From Pedobacter cryoconitis (GTDB lineage: Bacteria; Bacteroidota; Bacteroidia; Sphingobacteriales; Sphingobacteriaceae): 64,000 nt of DNA. The stretch is taken from the NCBI RefSeq assembly GCF_003259615.1, contig NZ_QLLR01000013.1, forward strand, positions 1-64,000, given 5' to 3'. Every line of letters begins with the position of its first letter. Position 1 is the stretch's first letter. The position numbers and the translations under genes are program-made. The notes below the pieces were generated by a model that saw only the letters and a list, made by a program, of their open reading frames with translations, did no database searches and was not told where the DNA came from. Positions 43,438-54,158 of this stretch are shown in pieces.

Positions 43438-44553
43438 TTATTGGAGAAGCCTATCCCAATCCTTCCACACCGTCTCATACCCCTTTTCCTTCAACATATC
43501 CTTAATCTCTCCCGGTGTCCTTTCATCACTGATCTCGAACTGTTCCAGCGACTCCGGTTCTACCGCATACCCCCCCGGATTCGTCTTGGACCCCGCGCTC
43601 ATAGAAGTAATTCCCAAACCAATAACATGATCCCGAAAAACAACTGACTCCCTTGTAGAAATAGAAAGTTCAACCTCCTCATTCAGCAACCTATAAGCAC
43701 AAATCAGTTGCACCAACTCTCTGTCTGACATTTCAACTTTAGGCTCTAACCCTCCGCTAAACGGCCTTAATCGCGGAAAAGACAAACTATACTTCGTCTG
43801 CCAATACTTCTTTTCCAGATAACCCAGATGAAGCGCTGTAAAAAATGAATCCGTGCGCCAATCCTCTAATCCGATCAGTACCCCCAATCCCATCTTATGT
43901 ACCCCCGCTTTTCCTAACCTGTCGGGCGTTTCCAACCTATATTCAAAATTTGATTTCTTTCCTTTCGGATGATGCTTTTTATAATCCTCCCTGTGATAAG
44001 TCTCCTGATAAACCAGTACCGTATTCAACCCCAAAGGAATCAAAACCTCATAATCTTCCGTATCCAGCGGCTGTACCTCCATTGAAATCAGCGCAAAATG
44101 CGGACGTAAAAGTTCCAGTATCCCTTTAAAATATTCGGTATGAACCGTATGATTCGCTTCACCAGTAACCAGAAGCACATGATCATAACCCATTTCTTTC
44201 AGCACCGCAACCTCCTGCATAATCTCTAAAGGAGACAATGTTTTGCGCCTTACCTTGTTGTCCAGGCTAAACCCGCAATACGTACAAATATTATTACATT
44301 CATTAGAAAGATAAAGTGGTACATATAATTGCATCACTTTCCCGAAACGCTTCAAGGTGGCCATTCTGCTCAACTGTGCCATCTGTTCCAGATATGGAGC
44401 TGCCGCAGGAGAAATTAACGCTTTAAAATCTTCCAAAGTCCGTTTACTATTCCCCAAAGCCCGCTCTACATCCTGCGAAGTTTTTTCATAAATACTCTGT
44501 TTAGTCCGTTCCCAGCTATAAGTATTAAAAAGTGTAGTGAAGTTATCAGTCAT
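43438..44553 (-). CDS. thiH: 2-iminoacetate synthase
   Basis: The 371-residue radical-SAM enzyme has [10 protein letters not shown] near residue 88 (the 4Fe-4S cluster motif C-x3-C-x2-C). It converts tyrosine to 2-iminoacetate for the thiazole half of thiamine. Length agrees with ThiH (about 370-380). It is the last gene of the thi operon, with the start overlapping the thiG stop by 8 bases. Element A begins just after its stop codon. Confidence 0.95.
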   Translation of the reverse strand: MTDNFTTLFNTYSWERTKQSIYEKTSQDVERALGNSKRTLEDFKALISPAAAPYLEQMAQLSRMATLKRFGKVMQLYVPLYLSNECNNICTYCGFSLDNKVRRKTLSPLEIMQEVAVLKEMGYDHVLLVTGEANHTVHTEYFKGILELLRPHFALISMEVQPLDTEDYEVLIPLGLNTVLVYQETYHREDYKKHHPKGKKSNFEYRLETPDRLGKAGVHKMGLGVLIGLEDWRTDSFFTALHLGYLEKKYWQTKYSLSFPRLRPFSGGLEPKVEMSDRELVQLICAYRLLNEEVELSISTRESVVFRDHVIGLGITSMSAGSKTNPGGYAVEPESLEQFEISDERTPGEIKDMLKEKGYETVWKDWDRLLQ

Positions 44554-45310
44554 CCAGAAAAGAAGTTAACGGGCTGCTTGATACAGCATATGAATTGATA
44601 GAACCCAGTTTAGCTTCAAAAGCCATCCTTCCGGCAGTGACTGCAATTTTAAAGGCTTCAGCCATTTTAACCGGATCTCGGGAAACAGCAATTGCTGTAT
44701 TCACCAATACCGCGTCCGCACCAATTTCCATAGCCTTTGCAGCGTCCGAAGGCGCACCAATCCCGGCATCCACAATCACGGGAACGTTACTCTGACTGAT
44801 AATAATTTCCAGAAAGTCGATAGTCTTCAATCCTTTATTACTCCCAATTGGTGATCCTAAAGGCATAACCGCAGCAGTTCCCGCACTTTCTAAATGCTTG
44901 CACAATACCGGGTCAGCATGAATATATGGCAAGACAATAAAGCCCAGCTTCGCTAATTCTTCCGTTGCTTTTAATGTCTCAATCGGATCAGGCATTAAAT
45001 ATTTAGGATCGGGATGAATTTCCAGCTTAATCCAGTTAGTCTCTAATGCTTCCCTGGCCATCTGTGCTGCAAAGACAGCTTCCTTTGCATTTCTTACACC
45101 CGAAGTATTGGGCAGTAAATTAAACTGCGGGTAATTTAAACGGCTTAAAATATCATCTTCCTGATCCTTCAGGTCAACTCTTTTTAAGGCTACAGTAACC
45201 AGCTCCGAACCAGAAGCCAGTAATGCCTGCTCCATGATTTCTGCTGAGCTAAACTTCCCCGTCCCTGTAAATAAACGGGAGTTAAATACTTTATCTGCAA
45301 TAGTTAACAT
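44546..45310 (-). CDS. thiG: Thiazole synthase
   Basis: The 254-residue TIM barrel shows L-V-T-V-A-L-K-R-V (Schiff-base lysine region) and [28 protein letters not shown] near residue 190, the phosphate site. ThiG joins ThiS-thiocarboxylate, 2-iminoacetate and deoxyxylulose phosphate into the thiazole. It overlaps thiE by 7 bases and thiH by 8. Confidence 0.96.
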   Translation of the reverse strand: MLTIADKVFNSRLFTGTGKFSSAEIMEQALLASGSELVTVALKRVDLKDQEDDILSRLNYPQFNLLPNTSGVRNAKEAVFAAQMAREALETNWIKLEIHPDPKYLMPDPIETLKATEELAKLGFIVLPYIHADPVLCKHLESAGTAAVMPLGSPIGSNKGLKTIDFLEIIISQSNVPVIVDAGIGAPSDAAKAMEIGADAVLVNTAIAVSRDPVKMAEAFKIAVTAGRMAFEAKLGSINSYAVSSSPLTSFLDD

Positions 45311-45954
45311 ATCGTTTGTTTTGAATGAAGGTTTAATTTCTGATAGATCAAGCTCATATTCCCAGCCAGATCAACCCCTTGTGTGAGTAATCCAGAGACT
45401 GCAACCCCATAAATCCCTGTTTGAAGAATACTGGTAATATCCTGAGTTGTGATGCCACCAATAGCTATAATAGGCAGTTGTATACCAGCTTCACGTACTT
45501 GTTCCATCAGCTTTTGATAACCTTCAAGACCAAGAACCGGGCTTAAATTTTTCTTAGTAGTCGTAAAACGGAAAGGCCCTAATCCAATATAATCTGCACC
45601 TTCTTCTACCCTGCTGCATATATCTGCAAAAGTGTTAGCTGTTCCACCAATACATTTATCCTTTCCCAGGATAGCCCTTGCCTGTGCTACTGGCATATCA
45701 TTTAATCCAAGATGCACTCCATAAGCGCCTGATTTTAAAGCCAGTTCCGGATAGTCATTGACAATTAGCTTTGCACCGTAATGTTCGCATAAAAGCCTGG
45801 CCTGAACAGCGAGTTCAAGCACCACATCTTCCGGTTGCTCTTTAACCCGCAGTTGTATCCATTGACCACCCGCCTGTAATACCTTCTCAATCGCAGTAAG
45901 GTGTGTCCCATTTTCAGGGGGCTGTGATATATAATGTAACTGATCAATTAACAT
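45304..45954 (-). CDS. thiE: Thiamine phosphate synthase
   Basis: The 216-residue TIM barrel has [38 protein letters not shown] and I-A-I-G-G-I, the ThiE motifs for pyrimidine-PP and thiazole-P binding. It couples the two halves to make thiamine phosphate. It lies 3 bases after the second ThiE-like gene and overlaps thiG by 7 bases. Confidence 0.94.
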   Translation of the reverse strand: MLIDQLHYISQPPENGTHLTAIEKVLQAGGQWIQLRVKEQPEDVVLELAVQARLLCEHYGAKLIVNDYPELALKSGAYGVHLGLNDMPVAQARAILGKDKCIGGTANTFADICSRVEEGADYIGLGPFRFTTTKKNLSPVLGLEGYQKLMEQVREAGIQLPIIAIGGITTQDITSILQTGIYGVAVSGLLTQGVDLAGNMSLIYQKLNLHSKQTIC

Positions 45955-45957
45955 GTC

Positions 45958-46551
45958 TTATAATGATTTAATCATTTTTTCAAATTCTTTTACTGCGCCG
46001 GACGGGTGATTCCAAAGTGCACCAAGAACGGCTGCACCGTTAAAATTCATCCGCTGCAATTCCTGGAACAAGTCTGCTGTGACTCCTCCAATACCAAAGA
46101 CCTTTAGTCCTTCTGGTACTGCAGACAAACTAAAATCTCTATCCACTATACTTTGATAACCCACTTTAGAAATACTGTTAAATACTGGCCCGAACAGCAC
46201 ATAATCCAGAAAGGCTGTATCTGCTGGTGGCCCCCATTCATGAACAGAACGGCTTAAATGAAAGTCATCTGCAAAAAGTGCTATTCTTTGCTGTTCACTC
46301 GTATGTTTCCATAGTTTTTCAGGATAATGAAGTCTGCGGATTGAAAACCTGTTTGCCAGTTCATGTTGCTGATGAATGGAAATTGCCGGGTAATAAACCG
46401 GATTGATCACCTCCATCAGCTTCATAAATTTAGCTTCATCATTTTCCGGTTTCCGAAGATGGAGTAATTGAAGCCCGGCATCAAACAAGGCATTAATCAA
46501 TTCTCCCTCTCCTTCAAAATAATCCGGGCGCGTGATGACTATAAGTTCCAT
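45958..46551 (-). CDS. ThiE/TenI-like protein (second thiamine phosphate synthase-like copy)
   Basis: The 197-residue barrel retains D-A-G-L-Q-L-L-H-L-R-K-P near residue 27, D-Y-V-L-F-G-P-V-F-N-S-I-S-K and V-F-G-I-G-G-V. It lacks several ThiE substrate contacts such as the V-N-D and H-L-G blocks of its neighbour. That pattern is more like TenI, which aromatises the thiazole product of ThiG, than a duplicate synthase. It lies between thiC and thiE, a common Bacteroidota order. The role is inferred from family and position. Confidence 0.8.
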   Translation of the reverse strand: MELIVITRPDYFEGEGELINALFDAGLQLLHLRKPENDEAKFMKLMEVINPVYYPAISIHQQHELANRFSIRRLHYPEKLWKHTSEQQRIALFADDFHLSRSVHEWGPPADTAFLDYVLFGPVFNSISKVGYQSIVDRDFSLSAVPEGLKVFGIGGVTADLFQELQRMNFNGAAVLGALWNHPSGAVKEFEKMIKSL

Positions 46552-48468
<1,917 letters not shown>

Positions 48469-48475
48469 TTAATGA

Positions 48476-48688
48476 TTATCCACCCTGGGTTGCCTTGATC
48501 AGCATGACCTGATCTCCGGGTTGAAGATGGTATACAGACCAGTCAGATTTAGACACGACCGACTGATTAACAGCCACCGCAATACCGCTCCCTGAAACCT
48601 GTAAAACAGCAGTTAACAGCTGTATGACAGAACACGAACCGGCAATAGAATAAGTTTGATGATTTACAGTAATTTCCATTCTTTTCAT
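48476..48688 (-). CDS. thiS: Sulfur-carrier protein ThiS
   Basis: The 70-residue ubiquitin-like protein ends in the required Gly-Gly (A-T-Q-G-G), where the thiocarboxylate forms. P-G-D-Q-V-M-L-I-K near the end is typical. Start 48688, or the ATG at 48679. It is the first gene of the operon, just after the TPP riboswitch. The activating enzyme ThiF is not in the window. Confidence 0.93.
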   Translation of the reverse strand: MKRMEITVNHQTYSIAGSCSVIQLLTAVLQVSGSGIAVAVNQSVVSKSDWSVYHLQPGDQVMLIKATQGG

Positions 48689-48730
48689 TTTTAATAACGA
48701 TAGGAATGACCTGTATAAGGAATGGAAAAC

Positions 48731-48747
48731 CTACAACATAGTTGTGG
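48731..48747 (-). promoter_or_regulatory. Possible expression-platform hairpin of the TPP riboswitch
   Basis: A 7-bp stem (CTACAAC / GTTGTGG, one wobble, 3-nt loop) lies between the aptamer and thiS and is followed on the minus strand by TTTT. It could be a weak terminator or part of a sequestering structure. Confidence 0.4.
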
Positions 48748-48751
48748 CTTC

Positions 48752-48822
48752 ACTTTTCCCTTCGGCAGTACTAACTGCATCAGGTTCAAAGGGTATATCT
48801 CAGCACAAGGCACCCCTAAAGT
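48752..48822 (-). ncRNA. TPP (THI-box) riboswitch
   Basis: On the minus strand the leader has AGGGGTGCC, GCTGAGATATACCC, GAACCTGATGCAG and TACTGCCGAAGGGA in the order and spacing of the TPP aptamer (conserved CUGAGA and ACCUGAU pockets). It lies directly upstream of thiS and is expected to reduce thi operon expression when thiamine pyrophosphate is abundant. Confidence 0.95.
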
Positions 48823-48917
48823 TTTTTGTAAACCTATAACATTTTTAATAAGAAAAGAAATTTATTAAAAAATCACCTTCCGAAAAAACAGTTATGCTTG
48901 TCACTTTTACATTACAA

Positions 48918-48928
48918 ACATCAGATGT
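48918..48928. promoter_or_regulatory. Candidate GntR operator 1
   Basis: ACATC-A-GATGT, an 11-bp palindrome, is repeated identically at 48953-48963, 35 bp apart centre to centre, just upstream of the FCD regulator gene. The pair suggests autoregulation. Confidence 0.6.
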
Positions 48929-48942
48929 ATACTATGATTATA

Positions 48943-48950
48943 TACCTTTG
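48943..48950 (+). promoter_or_regulatory. -7 box of the GntR-TauE-DUF1634 operon
   Basis: TACCTTTG matches TAnnTTTG and lies between the two palindromes, 20 bases before the ATG at 48971. No clear TTG is at -33, as might be expected for a controlled promoter. Confidence 0.5.
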
Positions 48951-48952
48951 AA

Positions 48953-48963
48953 ACATCAGATGT
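48953..48963. promoter_or_regulatory. Candidate GntR operator 2
   Basis: Second identical copy of ACATC-A-GATGT, between the -7 box and the start codon, where a bound repressor would block transcription. Confidence 0.6.
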
Positions 48964-48970
48964 TTAAATC

Positions 48971-49621
48971 ATGAAGAGAATCAATTTATCAGACAAAGTA
49001 ATCGCCGCGCTCAAAAGCGATATTGCGTCTGGAAAACTCAAAAGAGGTACAAAAATCCCATCAGAACCTGAACTGATGGAGCGTTATGAGGTTGGCCGCT
49101 CTACCATCAGGGAAGCGATTAAAACGCTGGCTATCTCCGGCATCCTTAAAGTACAGCAAGGTTCAGGTACTTTTGTCGCTTCAAAAGTAAAAGAGGAAAC
49201 GCTTGCGCAGCGTTTGCGCCGGGCAGACTTCGAAGAAATTAATATGGTCCGCTCTTTACTCGAAAAAGAAATCGTAAAACTCGCTTGTCTGAACAGAACT
49301 GAGGAAGATCTGACTGCCATGCAAAATCATCTTTTGCAGCGAAAAAAAGCTATTGATACCGATCAGCAGCAAAAATGCACTGATGCAGACATCGCTTTTC
49401 ATATCAGCATTGCGAAAGCTTCAAAAAACAAGGTATTAATTGATCTTTATCAAAATTTCACTGCAGTAATCCGCGATTTCTTCACTAAACGCAAGGAGCA
49501 AAACATGGCTTATTTTGCCAGAAGCCATGCCTGGCATGAAGAATTGGCAACTGCGATTGTGAACAGAGATCAGGAAGCCGCGGAACAGCTTATCAAAACA
49601 TTATTAGATAACAATTATTAA
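48971..49621 (+). CDS. GntR-family regulator, FadR/FCD type
   Basis: The 216-residue protein has an N-terminal winged helix (G-K-L-K-R-G-T-K-I-P-S-E-P-E-L-M-E-R-Y-E-V-G-R-S-T-I-R-E-A-I-K-T-L) and an FCD ligand-binding domain (R-S-L-L-E-K-E-I, D-A-D-I-A-F-H-I-S-I-A, H-E-E-L-A-T-A-I), whose Asp/His residues usually hold a metal or small acid. Two identical palindromes flank its promoter box, so it probably regulates itself and the two downstream membrane genes. Confidence 0.92.
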   Translation: MKRINLSDKVIAALKSDIASGKLKRGTKIPSEPELMERYEVGRSTIREAIKTLAISGILKVQQGSGTFVASKVKEETLAQRLRRADFEEINMVRSLLEKEIVKLACLNRTEEDLTAMQNHLLQRKKAIDTDQQQKCTDADIAFHISIAKASKNKVLIDLYQNFTAVIRDFFTKRKEQNMAYFARSHAWHEELATAIVNRDQEAAEQLIKTLLDNNY

Positions 49622-49645
49622 AAACTCTTATTAATTATACAGCTC

Positions 49646-50479
49646 ATGACAATTTTAACCTTTACCCTGATCCTGTTATTGGGGGCTTATCTTGCAGGAC
49701 TTGCTGGTTCGCTGACTGGTCTTGGCGGCGGCGTGGTAATTATACCCTTGCTGACCCTGTTCTTTCATGTTGACATCCGTTACGCTATCGGTGCGGCACT
49801 GGTGGCTTCAATTGCTACTTCTTCCGGCTCGGCAAGTGCTTATGTCAAAGAAGGTATCACCAATATCCGCCTTGGGATGTTCCTGGAGATTGCGACAACC
49901 GCAGGTGCCGTTATGGGAGCGATACTGGCGATCTACACGCCTGTTAACATCGTAGCGATCTTATTTGGTGTGACTTTGATCTTTTCGGCAGCAATGACCC
50001 TGAGAAAGAAACATGAAGGTGCACTGGCAGAAGGCAGTAAGCTTTCCTACGTGCTTAAATTAAACAGCAGTTATCCTACAAAAGACGGTGTAGTAGACTA
50101 TAAACTAAAAAACATAGGTGGCGGGTTCTCTATCATGGCCCTTGCGGGGATGCTTTCCGGATTATTAGGGATAGGCTCTGGTGCTTTAAAAGTATTGGCG
50201 ATGGACAGTGCCATGCGTGTTCCGTTCAGGGTAAGTACAACAACCAGTAATTTCATGGTTGGGGTAACTGCTGCAGCGAGTGCGGTAGTGTATTTACAAA
50301 GAGGTTACATTGATCCCGGAATTGCTTTTCCAGTAATTATCGGTGTACTTGCCGGCGCTTTCACGGGCTCAAAGCTATTGATGAAGATCGACGTTAAATG
50401 GTTGAAGATCATCTTCAGTTTCGCGATCACAGCCATCGCGCTCAACATGATCTACAATGGTTTTAATCATAAATTCTAG
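49646..50479 (+). CDS. TauE/SafE-family sulfite or organosulfur exporter
   Basis: The 277-residue membrane protein has two repeats typical of TauE/SafE: G-S-L-T-G-L-G-G-G-V-V-I-I-P-L-L-T-L near residue 20 and L-S-G-L-L-G-I-G-S-G-A-L-K near residue 175, with about eight helices. Substrates in the family include sulfite, sulfoacetate and related anions; none can be chosen here. It is followed after 5 bases by DUF1634 and controlled by the FCD regulator. Confidence 0.9.
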   Translation: MTILTFTLILLLGAYLAGLAGSLTGLGGGVVIIPLLTLFFHVDIRYAIGAALVASIATSSGSASAYVKEGITNIRLGMFLEIATTAGAVMGAILAIYTPVNIVAILFGVTLIFSAAMTLRKKHEGALAEGSKLSYVLKLNSSYPTKDGVVDYKLKNIGGGFSIMALAGMLSGLLGIGSGALKVLAMDSAMRVPFRVSTTTSNFMVGVTAAASAVVYLQRGYIDPGIAFPVIIGVLAGAFTGSKLLMKIDVKWLKIIFSFAITAIALNMIYNGFNHKF

Positions 50480-50484
50480 GAAAC

Positions 50485-50883
50485 ATGAATCACAATAAAG
50501 ACACTAAAAGGGTAACCGACTACGATATGCAGCAGCTGATCGGTCAGGTTTTAAGGTACGGGGTATTAATCTCAGGTCTTGTGGCCATTATCGGAGGAAT
50601 CTGGTACCTGTTTCAGCAGGGTTCGGGTCTTCCTGACTACAGTACTTTCCATGGGGAAGGCGAAGGTTATACCAGCCTTACCGGAATATTTAAAGGATTA
50701 GGGGACGGCAGTGCCAAAGAAATCATCCAGTTGGGTGTTGTCATTCTGATAGCGACCCCGATTATAAGAATTGTATTCTCCCTGGTTGCATTCGGATTGG
50801 AAAGAGATAAGTTGTATGTATTGATCACGCTGATCGTACTTTCAATTATCCTGTTCAGTACTTTCGGAGGATTGAGTATTTAA
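50485..50883 (+). CDS. DUF1634-family membrane protein
   Basis: The 132-residue protein begins with a soluble part including M-Q-Q-L-I-G-Q-V-L-R-Y-G-V-L-I-S-G and has three membrane helices, the last being L-I-V-L-S-I-I-L-F-S-T-F. DUF1634 genes regularly follow TauE/SafE exporters, and the proteins probably work together. Last gene of the operon, with a strong terminator after it. Confidence 0.88.
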   Translation: MNHNKDTKRVTDYDMQQLIGQVLRYGVLISGLVAIIGGIWYLFQQGSGLPDYSTFHGEGEGYTSLTGIFKGLGDGSAKEIIQLGVVILIATPIIRIVFSLVAFGLERDKLYVLITLIVLSIILFSTFGGLSI

Positions 50884-50887
50884 AACG

Positions 50888-50918
50888 AAATGCGCGTATC
50901 TTAATGATACGCGCATTT
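50888..50918. terminator. Bidirectional terminator after DUF1634
   Basis: AAATGCGCGTATC (50888-50900) and GATACGCGCATTT (50906-50918) form a perfect 13-bp stem with a 5-nt loop between convergent genes. The T/A tract is short, so efficiency may rest on the stem. Confidence 0.8.
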
Positions 50919-50925
50919 ACTATAA

Positions 50926-52140
50926 TTATATAGTTTTAACTGCTGCTTGTCTGCTTTTGTAATAGGCAAAGATGCCAGTAGCCGCTATTCCTATCAAACC
51001 TTCAATCAATACTGCTGGTCTTGGGCCAATTAAATGTGCCACCCATCCAATCAGCAGACTGCCTACAGGGATCAATCCCTGGTAAGCCATTACATAGTAG
51101 CTGATAGCACGTCCGCGCATTTCAGGAATGGCATGTGTTTGAATATAAGTATTAATTGCTGAAGACTGTGCCATCATACCCACGCCTGACAATCCCATAA
51201 AAACAAGTGCAATAGGCAGCTGCGGCGCGTAAGCAAGAAATAACAAACTACCTCCCATTACTGCACCTGCAATAGTGGTCAATTTGATCATGGTGCTGCT
51301 GTCTTTTAAATTGGCAAGGTAAATCGCACTGATAATTGATCCCAAACCCGCTGCGCTTTCAAACCAGCTGAAAGTTTTAGCATCCCCATTGAATATATCT
51401 TTAGCAAAGATCGGCATCAGTGTATTGAAAGGAATTACAAAAAGACTGCTGATCCCGATCATCATAATCATGCTGCTTAGCTCTTTATCCCCCGATACAT
51501 ACCTGAAACCTTCTTCCAGTTCCACCCAAATGCTTTTAGTTGATTTCGTAATAATCTGAGCAGGCAAACGCATCATGAATAAACAAATCAGTACCGGAAT
51601 ATAGCTCAGGAAGTTCCCCAGAAAACAAATATCAGTACCGAATGTGCTCAGGATAATCCCTGCAACAGCCGGCCCTGCAATACGCGCAAAATTGGCCATA
51701 GAAGAATTCAGTGCAATCGCATTTGGCAAATCATTTTTATCATTCACCATTTCTACCATCAGTGACTGTCTACAGGTTACATCAAAAGCATTGACAATTC
51801 CCTGAACCAGGCTCAGCCCGATAATAAAGAGGATATTATTATACCCAAAATAGATAATTGCTGCCAGTGCCCCTGCCTGGATCATGGAGACTACCTGTGT
51901 AATCACCAGAATACGGTACCGGTTATGTCTGTCTACCAGACTACCTGCATAAGGTGATAAAATCAACGAAGGAATCAAACTTACAAAACCAACTACCCCT
52001 AATAAAACTGCTGATCCTGTAAGCTGATAAACCAGCCAGCTGACCGCCGTCTTTTGCATCCATGTGCCTACAAGGGAAATTGATTGTCCATAAAAGAAGA
52101 GTTTGAAATTACGTGATTTTAGTGACCGAAAAACATTCAT
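50926..52140 (-). CDS. MFS exporter (MFS_3/EntS-like)
   Basis: The 404-residue protein has about 12 helices and the MFS_3 pattern F-Y-G-Q-S-I-S-L-V-G-T-W-M-Q-K-T-A near residue 14 and A-G-S-L-V-D-R-H-N-R-Y-R-I near residue 65. These are typical of EntS-like siderophore or drug exporters. The substrate is not evident. It is divergent from the LysR gene, 156 bases away, which may control it. Confidence 0.9.
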   Translation of the reverse strand: MNVFRSLKSRNFKLFFYGQSISLVGTWMQKTAVSWLVYQLTGSAVLLGVVGFVSLIPSLILSPYAGSLVDRHNRYRILVITQVVSMIQAGALAAIIYFGYNNILFIIGLSLVQGIVNAFDVTCRQSLMVEMVNDKNDLPNAIALNSSMANFARIAGPAVAGIILSTFGTDICFLGNFLSYIPVLICLFMMRLPAQIITKSTKSIWVELEEGFRYVSGDKELSSMIMMIGISSLFVIPFNTLMPIFAKDIFNGDAKTFSWFESAAGLGSIISAIYLANLKDSSTMIKLTTIAGAVMGGSLLFLAYAPQLPIALVFMGLSGVGMMAQSSAINTYIQTHAIPEMRGRAISYYVMAYQGLIPVGSLLIGWVAHLIGPRPAVLIEGLIGIAATGIFAYYKSRQAAVKTI

Positions 52141-52236
52141 GATATTACTTTACAATTTTGAAGACCTGAACCAGATTAGCTGTGCTTATTTTGCCGCTCA
52201 GCTTTTCCTTAGAAAGTCTATTACAAATTTCGGCAT

Positions 52237-52291
52237 AAACTATCTATTTATAAAATTGATAGTTTTAATGATATTGATTAGTTTTAACGAT
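52237..52291. promoter_or_regulatory. Candidate LysR binding region between the divergent genes
   Basis: AAACTATC (52237-52244) and GATAGTTT (52258-52265) form an inverted repeat with 13-bp spacing. Beside it, near-identical direct repeats ATTGATAGTTTTAATGAT (about 52255-52272) and ATTGATTAGTTTTAACGAT (about 52273-52291) precede the LysR start codon. Confidence 0.5.
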
Positions 52292-52296
52292 CGATT

Positions 52297-53169
52297 ATGG
52301 AAATCAGACAAATCAATTACTTCATTAAAGCTGCAGAACTCCTGCACTTTACAGATGCCGCAGCGGCCTGCTTTGTTACGCAGTCTACCTTGTCCCAGCA
52401 AATCAAACAACTGGAAGAAGACTTAGGCATGCTCCTGTTCGACCGGATGGGCAAACAAGTAAAACTAACAGAAGCCGGTAATGTATTCCTGGTACATGCC
52501 CAACAAATTATACTCGACATCAAAAAATCCCGGCAAGCCATCTTTGAGCTCGCCAATATGGTGAACGGAGAGCTAAAAATCGGGGTAACCTACGCTTTCA
52601 GCTCCCTCCTGCTGCCAGCCTTAACCCCATTCTCTGAGAAATACCCCGGTATCATGATCCACATCGAATACGGAACAGCCGGTGAACTGGAAACCAAACT
52701 AAAAATGGCAGATCTGGACATCATCCTGGCCTTTCATGAACAGCGTGATAGCAGCGGCTTTGAAATGCAGCCCGTATTCTCTTCCAAAATCATTATGGCG
52801 ATTTCTAAAGAAAACCCTCTGGCCAAACTGCCAAAAATCTCCTTAAAAGAACTCGGAAAACTCGATCTGATTCTCCCAAGCAAAGGTTTTAGCTCGCGGG
52901 ACCTATTCGATGAAATCTTTAGAAAAAACAATATTACGCCCAATACCAGGATCGAAATGAACGATGTACATTCCCTGCTATCCATGGTTGAATCCGGAAA
53001 CTGGGCAACCATCATTAATGAAAAGGCAATAAGTACGTGGGAAAACATTGCTGCCGTACCAATTTCAGATAAAAAACTCTACAAACAGGCTTTCATCCTC
53101 TGGCAAAAAGGAGTTTACCGTAAAAAATCAGCAATGCTGTTCGTCGAAGAATTTATGAAAGTGGTGTAG
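52297..53169 (+). CDS. LysR-family transcriptional regulator
   Basis: The 290-residue protein has the LysR N-terminal helix-turn-helix (I-N-Y-F-I-K-A-A-E-L-L-H-F-T-D-A-A-A-A-C-F-V-T-Q-S-T-L-S-Q-Q-I-K-Q-L-E) and a periplasmic-binding-like effector domain (about 90-290). Position next to the MFS gene and the repeats in the shared intergenic region suggest it regulates that exporter. Confidence 0.93.
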   Translation: MEIRQINYFIKAAELLHFTDAAAACFVTQSTLSQQIKQLEEDLGMLLFDRMGKQVKLTEAGNVFLVHAQQIILDIKKSRQAIFELANMVNGELKIGVTYAFSSLLLPALTPFSEKYPGIMIHIEYGTAGELETKLKMADLDIILAFHEQRDSSGFEMQPVFSSKIIMAISKENPLAKLPKISLKELGKLDLILPSKGFSSRDLFDEIFRKNNITPNTRIEMNDVHSLLSMVESGNWATIINEKAISTWENIAAVPISDKKLYKQAFILWQKGVYRKKSAMLFVEEFMKVV

Positions 53170-53181
53170 TGATGTAAAAGG

Positions 53182-53283
53182 TAATCCAAAAAGCTATGAA
53201 TCAAGCCATATAACAAGTAATCCAAATAGCTATCCATCGGGGTTATCCAAAAAGCTATTCACCCTGGTTATCCAAAAAGCTAT
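53182..53283. repeat. Four direct repeats of a 16-mer
   Basis: T(A/T)ATCCAAAAAGCTAT or a one-base variant occurs at 53182, 53218, 53243 and 53268, with spacings of 36, 25 and 25 bases. It lies between the LysR stop and element B. Confidence 0.9.
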
Positions 53284-53306
53284 GAATCAAGCTATGTATT
53301 AAACTA

Positions 53307-53349
53307 TACAGTTTCTCCGGCTATCCATCCTGCAACAGGAGAAACTGTA
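53307..53349. repeat. 12-bp inverted repeat next to element B
   Basis: TACAGTTTCTCC (53307-53318) and GGAGAAACTGTA (53338-53349) pair perfectly with a 19-nt loop. The 3' arm abuts the A run of element B. No T tract follows on either strand. Confidence 0.85.
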
Positions 53350-53440
53350 AAAAAAAGGAGTGTACTAATGTGAAGGGCATGCGTTCCGGGCTTCTTCAGC
53401 GAAGGCAATGTCGCCCGAACATAGTATACTCCTTTTTTTT
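53349..53440. terminator. Structured repeat element B, between LysR and ribB (terminator-like)
   Basis: A8-GGAGTG and TACT (53349-53366) pair with AGTA, TACTCC and T8 (53423-53440), an 18-bp stem with one G-T wobble. The 66-nt core 53363-53428 differs from element A at only 4 positions, whereas the outer stem bases GGAGTG differ from CTTA in A and are matched by changes on the other arm. It ends 23 bases from the ribB stop codon and can terminate both neighbours. Confidence 0.85.
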
Positions 53441-53463
53441 ACGTTTATAGAATGCGTAAAAAT

Positions 53464-54114
53464 CTACTTCAGCAATGATAAACGATACTGGAAAATATCT
53501 TCGATAGAAACCACAGTAGACTCATACTTATCTGCAAAAACAGAAATCTCAGCCAGCCTTGCCATCGTACCATCCTCATTAGTCAGCTCACAAAGAACTG
53601 CTACCGGCTTAAACCCAGCAAGAACCACTAAATCAATGCTCCCCTCAGTATGACCACGTCTGCCGAAAACCCCATCCTCATTAGCCCTTAAAGGGAAAAC
53701 ATGACCAGGTCTGGAAAGATCCCCAGGCTTGGCCTGATCAGCAATTGCCGTTCTGATCGTCTGTAAACGATCCGCAGCAGAAACCCCGGTAGTCACCCCC
53801 TCCTTAGCCTCAATAGAAACCGTAAACGGCGTATGATACTTACTCGTATTCACCTGTACCATAGGCTGCAACTCCAAAGCATCAACTTTATCAGGCTTCA
53901 AACAAAGGCAAATAATACCGCTGCACTCCCTGATCATTAAAGCCATATCCGATACCGTCATAGACTCCGCAGGAAAAATCAGGTCACCCTCATTCTCTCT
54001 GCTCTCATCATCAACAACCAGTACCCCTTTACCCTTTTTCAGGCAGTCCAGCGCATTTTCAACTCTTTCCTTAAACCCTTTTCCGAAACGGGACAGCTCA
54101 TAATGATCTTCCAT
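53464..54114 (-). CDS. ribB: 3,4-dihydroxy-2-butanone 4-phosphate synthase
   Basis: The 216-residue protein has [18 protein letters not shown] near residue 34 (the metal-binding acidic signature), C-L-C-L-K-P, and [11 protein letters not shown] near residue 152. Length equals stand-alone RibB (about 217); no RibA domain is fused. It converts ribulose 5-phosphate to the four-carbon precursor of riboflavin. It is a single-gene unit with element B as its probable terminator. Confidence 0.94.
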   Translation of the reverse strand: MEDHYELSRFGKGFKERVENALDCLKKGKGVLVVDDESRENEGDLIFPAESMTVSDMALMIRECSGIICLCLKPDKVDALELQPMVQVNTSKYHTPFTVSIEAKEGVTTGVSAADRLQTIRTAIADQAKPGDLSRPGHVFPLRANEDGVFGRRGHTEGSIDLVVLAGFKPVAVLCELTNEDGTMARLAEISVFADKYESTVVSIEDIFQYRLSLLK

Positions 54115-54158
54115 ATATTATAATTTTTTTGACCGTGCAAAGGTGACTAATTAAATTT

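Noticed and set aside
53182..53283. CRISPR array
   Set aside because: There are only four short repeats with uneven spacing (36, 25, 25), the spacers are under 25 bases, and no cas genes are present.
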